NCBI GenBank assembly: GCA_937968035.1 | Contig: CALBTS010000734.1 | Location: forward strand, 1 to 6,222 | DNA: 6,222 bases | Origin: an uncultured Methanomethylovorans sp. | GTDB taxonomy: Archaea > Halobacteriota > Methanosarcinia > Methanosarcinales > Methanosarcinaceae | Direction: 5' to 3' | Part shown: positions 5,254-6,222 of the stretch, one piece after another | Position numbering within the stretch: position 1 is the first letter of the stretch | How the letters are laid out: each line of letters begins with the position of its first letter | Made by a program: the position numbers and the translations under genes | Notes under the pieces: model-generated | What the model was told of the DNA's origin: nothing | Seen by the model: the letters and a program-made list of their open reading frames with translations, nothing else | The model's database searches: none

Positions 5254-6222
5254 TCAGACGAATATCAGTATGTCCCTGGATGCAAATGAAAATGTGCAAC
5301 TGCATCCCTGAAAAAGGTTAAGTTCTTCATACTCTTTGTTCGATACTTCAGAGATCAGTATCCTTCTCTCGTTGTTCGATCCCACTGCTATGAGCTTGCT
5401 CGTGCCTTTGTTGACGATGCTCATAACTTTTCCGCTGAAACGATTTTCATGCATTCCTATATTGTCCTTATCGGGACCAACAAGGGTGATATTTTCGGGG
5501 CGAATGCCCCATGATACCCTTTCATCAGGTTCAAGATCAACGTGTCTGGCAATTATATCCAGATCCCCTGCCTTGAACAATGTTCTATGTTCATCTATAT
5601 GGCGTGTAAATACGGCATCATCAAATATATTTGTCACACCTGCAAGCTCTGCTACGTGTCTGTTCTTCGGATGATAGAATACCTCTTCAGGTGTTCCTGT
5701 CTGCTGCACTGTCCCCTCATGGTACACTACAACCCTGTCAGCAAGGGTGAAAGCCTCCACAGGGTTATGGGTGATGAAAAGCACTGGTATGTTCAGCTCT
5801 TTCTGGATCAGTTTTATCCTTTCCCTCAATTTCATACGCACGATCATATCCAGTGCGGAAAAAGGCTCGTCGAGTAACAATATGTCAGGTCCGGGAGCCA
5901 CAGCACGGGCCAGAGCCACACGTTGTTTCTGTCCTCCTGAAAGCTGTGAAGGATAGTGGTCCTCCAGTCCTTCTATATGTAAAAGCTGGAGCATTTCCCT
6001 CATTCTCCTTTCTTTTTCCTGGTCTGTCCTGCCCTTGAGTCCGTATGTGATATTTTTCTTTACGTCCATGTGGGGGAAAAGGGCGTAGTTCTGGAACACG
6101 TAACCAAGGCTACGCTTTTGTGGGGGCAGGTCTATCCTGTTATGACAGTCGAAGTACACTGTACCGTTCACAGTGATCTTTCCTCCATTGGGTTTTTCCA
6201 GACCTGCGATACATCGTAAGGT
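5254..6222 (-). CDS. Molybdate/tungstate-type ABC importer ATP-binding protein, N-terminus beyond window
   Basis: Partial gene; 322 residues lie in the window and the reading frame stays open to the edge at 6222. The first visible residues, TLRCIAGLEKPNGGKI, are those that follow Walker A, so about 40 residues including the P-loop are missing. The GTG at 6171 is internal, not a start. Visible from the edge: Q-loop Q44 in YVFQNYALFPH, LSGGQKQRVALARA (94-107), Walker B LLLDEP with D118-E119, D-loop SALD (122-125), and switch H152 in ITHNPVEA. The C-terminal part has WGIRPENITLV and GKVMSIVNKGTSKLIAVG, a regulatory TOBE-like domain as in CysA/PotA/ModC-type importers. Specificity for molybdate or tungstate (WtpC/ModC) is inferred from overall resemblance and the neighbouring ModE gene; sulfate or another anion cannot be excluded. 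The permease and binding protein would lie upstream, outside the window. Confidence 0.8.
   Translation of the reverse strand, partial: TLRCIAGLEKPNGGKITVNGTVYFDCHNRIDLPPQKRSLGYVFQNYALFPHMDVKKNITYGLKGRTDQEKERRMREMLQLLHIEGLEDHYPSQLSGGQKQRVALARAVAPGPDILLLDEPFSALDMIVRMKLRERIKLIQKELNIPVLFITHNPVEAFTLADRVVVYHEGTVQQTGTPEEVFYHPKNRHVAELAGVTNIFDDAVFTRHIDEHRTLFKAGDLDIIARHVDLEPDERVSWGIRPENITLVGPDKDNIGMHENRFSGKVMSIVNKGTSKLIAVGSNNERRILISEVSNKEYEELNLFQGCSCTFSFASRDILIFV

Noticed and set aside
5336..5956. Several plus-strand open frames of 69-112 codons
   Set aside because: All lie antisense to the ABC ATPase, which carries intact Q-loop, signature and Walker B motifs. The shadows show no domain and no start signals.
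6169..6171. GTG as the start of the ABC ATPase
   Set aside because: The frame continues upstream to the window edge with residues that normally follow Walker A, so the gene is partial and this codon is internal.

Overview
This window looks like a chromosomal stretch of a methanogenic archaeon, most likely a member of the Methanosarcinales; that placement is an inference from protein style and not a search result. The support is moderate GC, archaeal TATA-like boxes (for example CTATTTATAG on the minus strand at 5187-5178), GAGG-type ribosome binding sites, and an archaeal-style gene set. That set comprises a two-ATPase ECF transporter, a SmtB-like ArsR repressor, a short ModE with one TOBE domain, and a 67-residue XRE regulator beside a small membrane protein. 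Coding density is high, with genes overlapping by a few bases.

Plus strand, 11-2410: an ECF (energy-coupling factor) module ordered EcfA1, EcfA2, EcfT, with overlapping reading frames that imply one transcript. No substrate-binding S component lies in the window, so the substrate is unknown. EcfA2 has an unusual ABC signature (LSNGH instead of LSGGQ), and the second coupling motif of EcfT is SRC instead of the usual ARG type.

Plus strand, 2411-3897: a compact metal-resistance unit. A perfect 8-4-8 inverted repeat (ATATGAAC / GTTCATAT) plus a third tandem half-site lies directly in front of, and runs into, a gene for an ArsR/SmtB-family repressor. The repressor keeps all four residues of the SmtB alpha-5 zinc site at the expected spacing. 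Its stop codon overlaps the probable start of a two-repeat permease of the DUF318 / SO_0444 Cu/Zn efflux type, which carries a Cys-rich linker. The likely logic is that metal releases the repressor from its own promoter and the efflux permease is made.

Minus strand, 5115-3940: a three-gene unit of small four-helix membrane protein, XRE-family regulator and ModE-type molybdate/tungstate-responsive regulator, with a TATA box and an imperfect direct repeat upstream. Further upstream on the same strand (5254-6222 and beyond the window) is the ATPase of a molybdate/tungstate-type ABC importer. It is cut off by the window edge just after its Walker A motif and is followed by an oligo-T terminator.

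Nearly every gene concerns transport of small molecules, mostly metals or oxyanions, or its control. No RNA genes, CRISPR arrays, insertion sequences or phage genes were seen.
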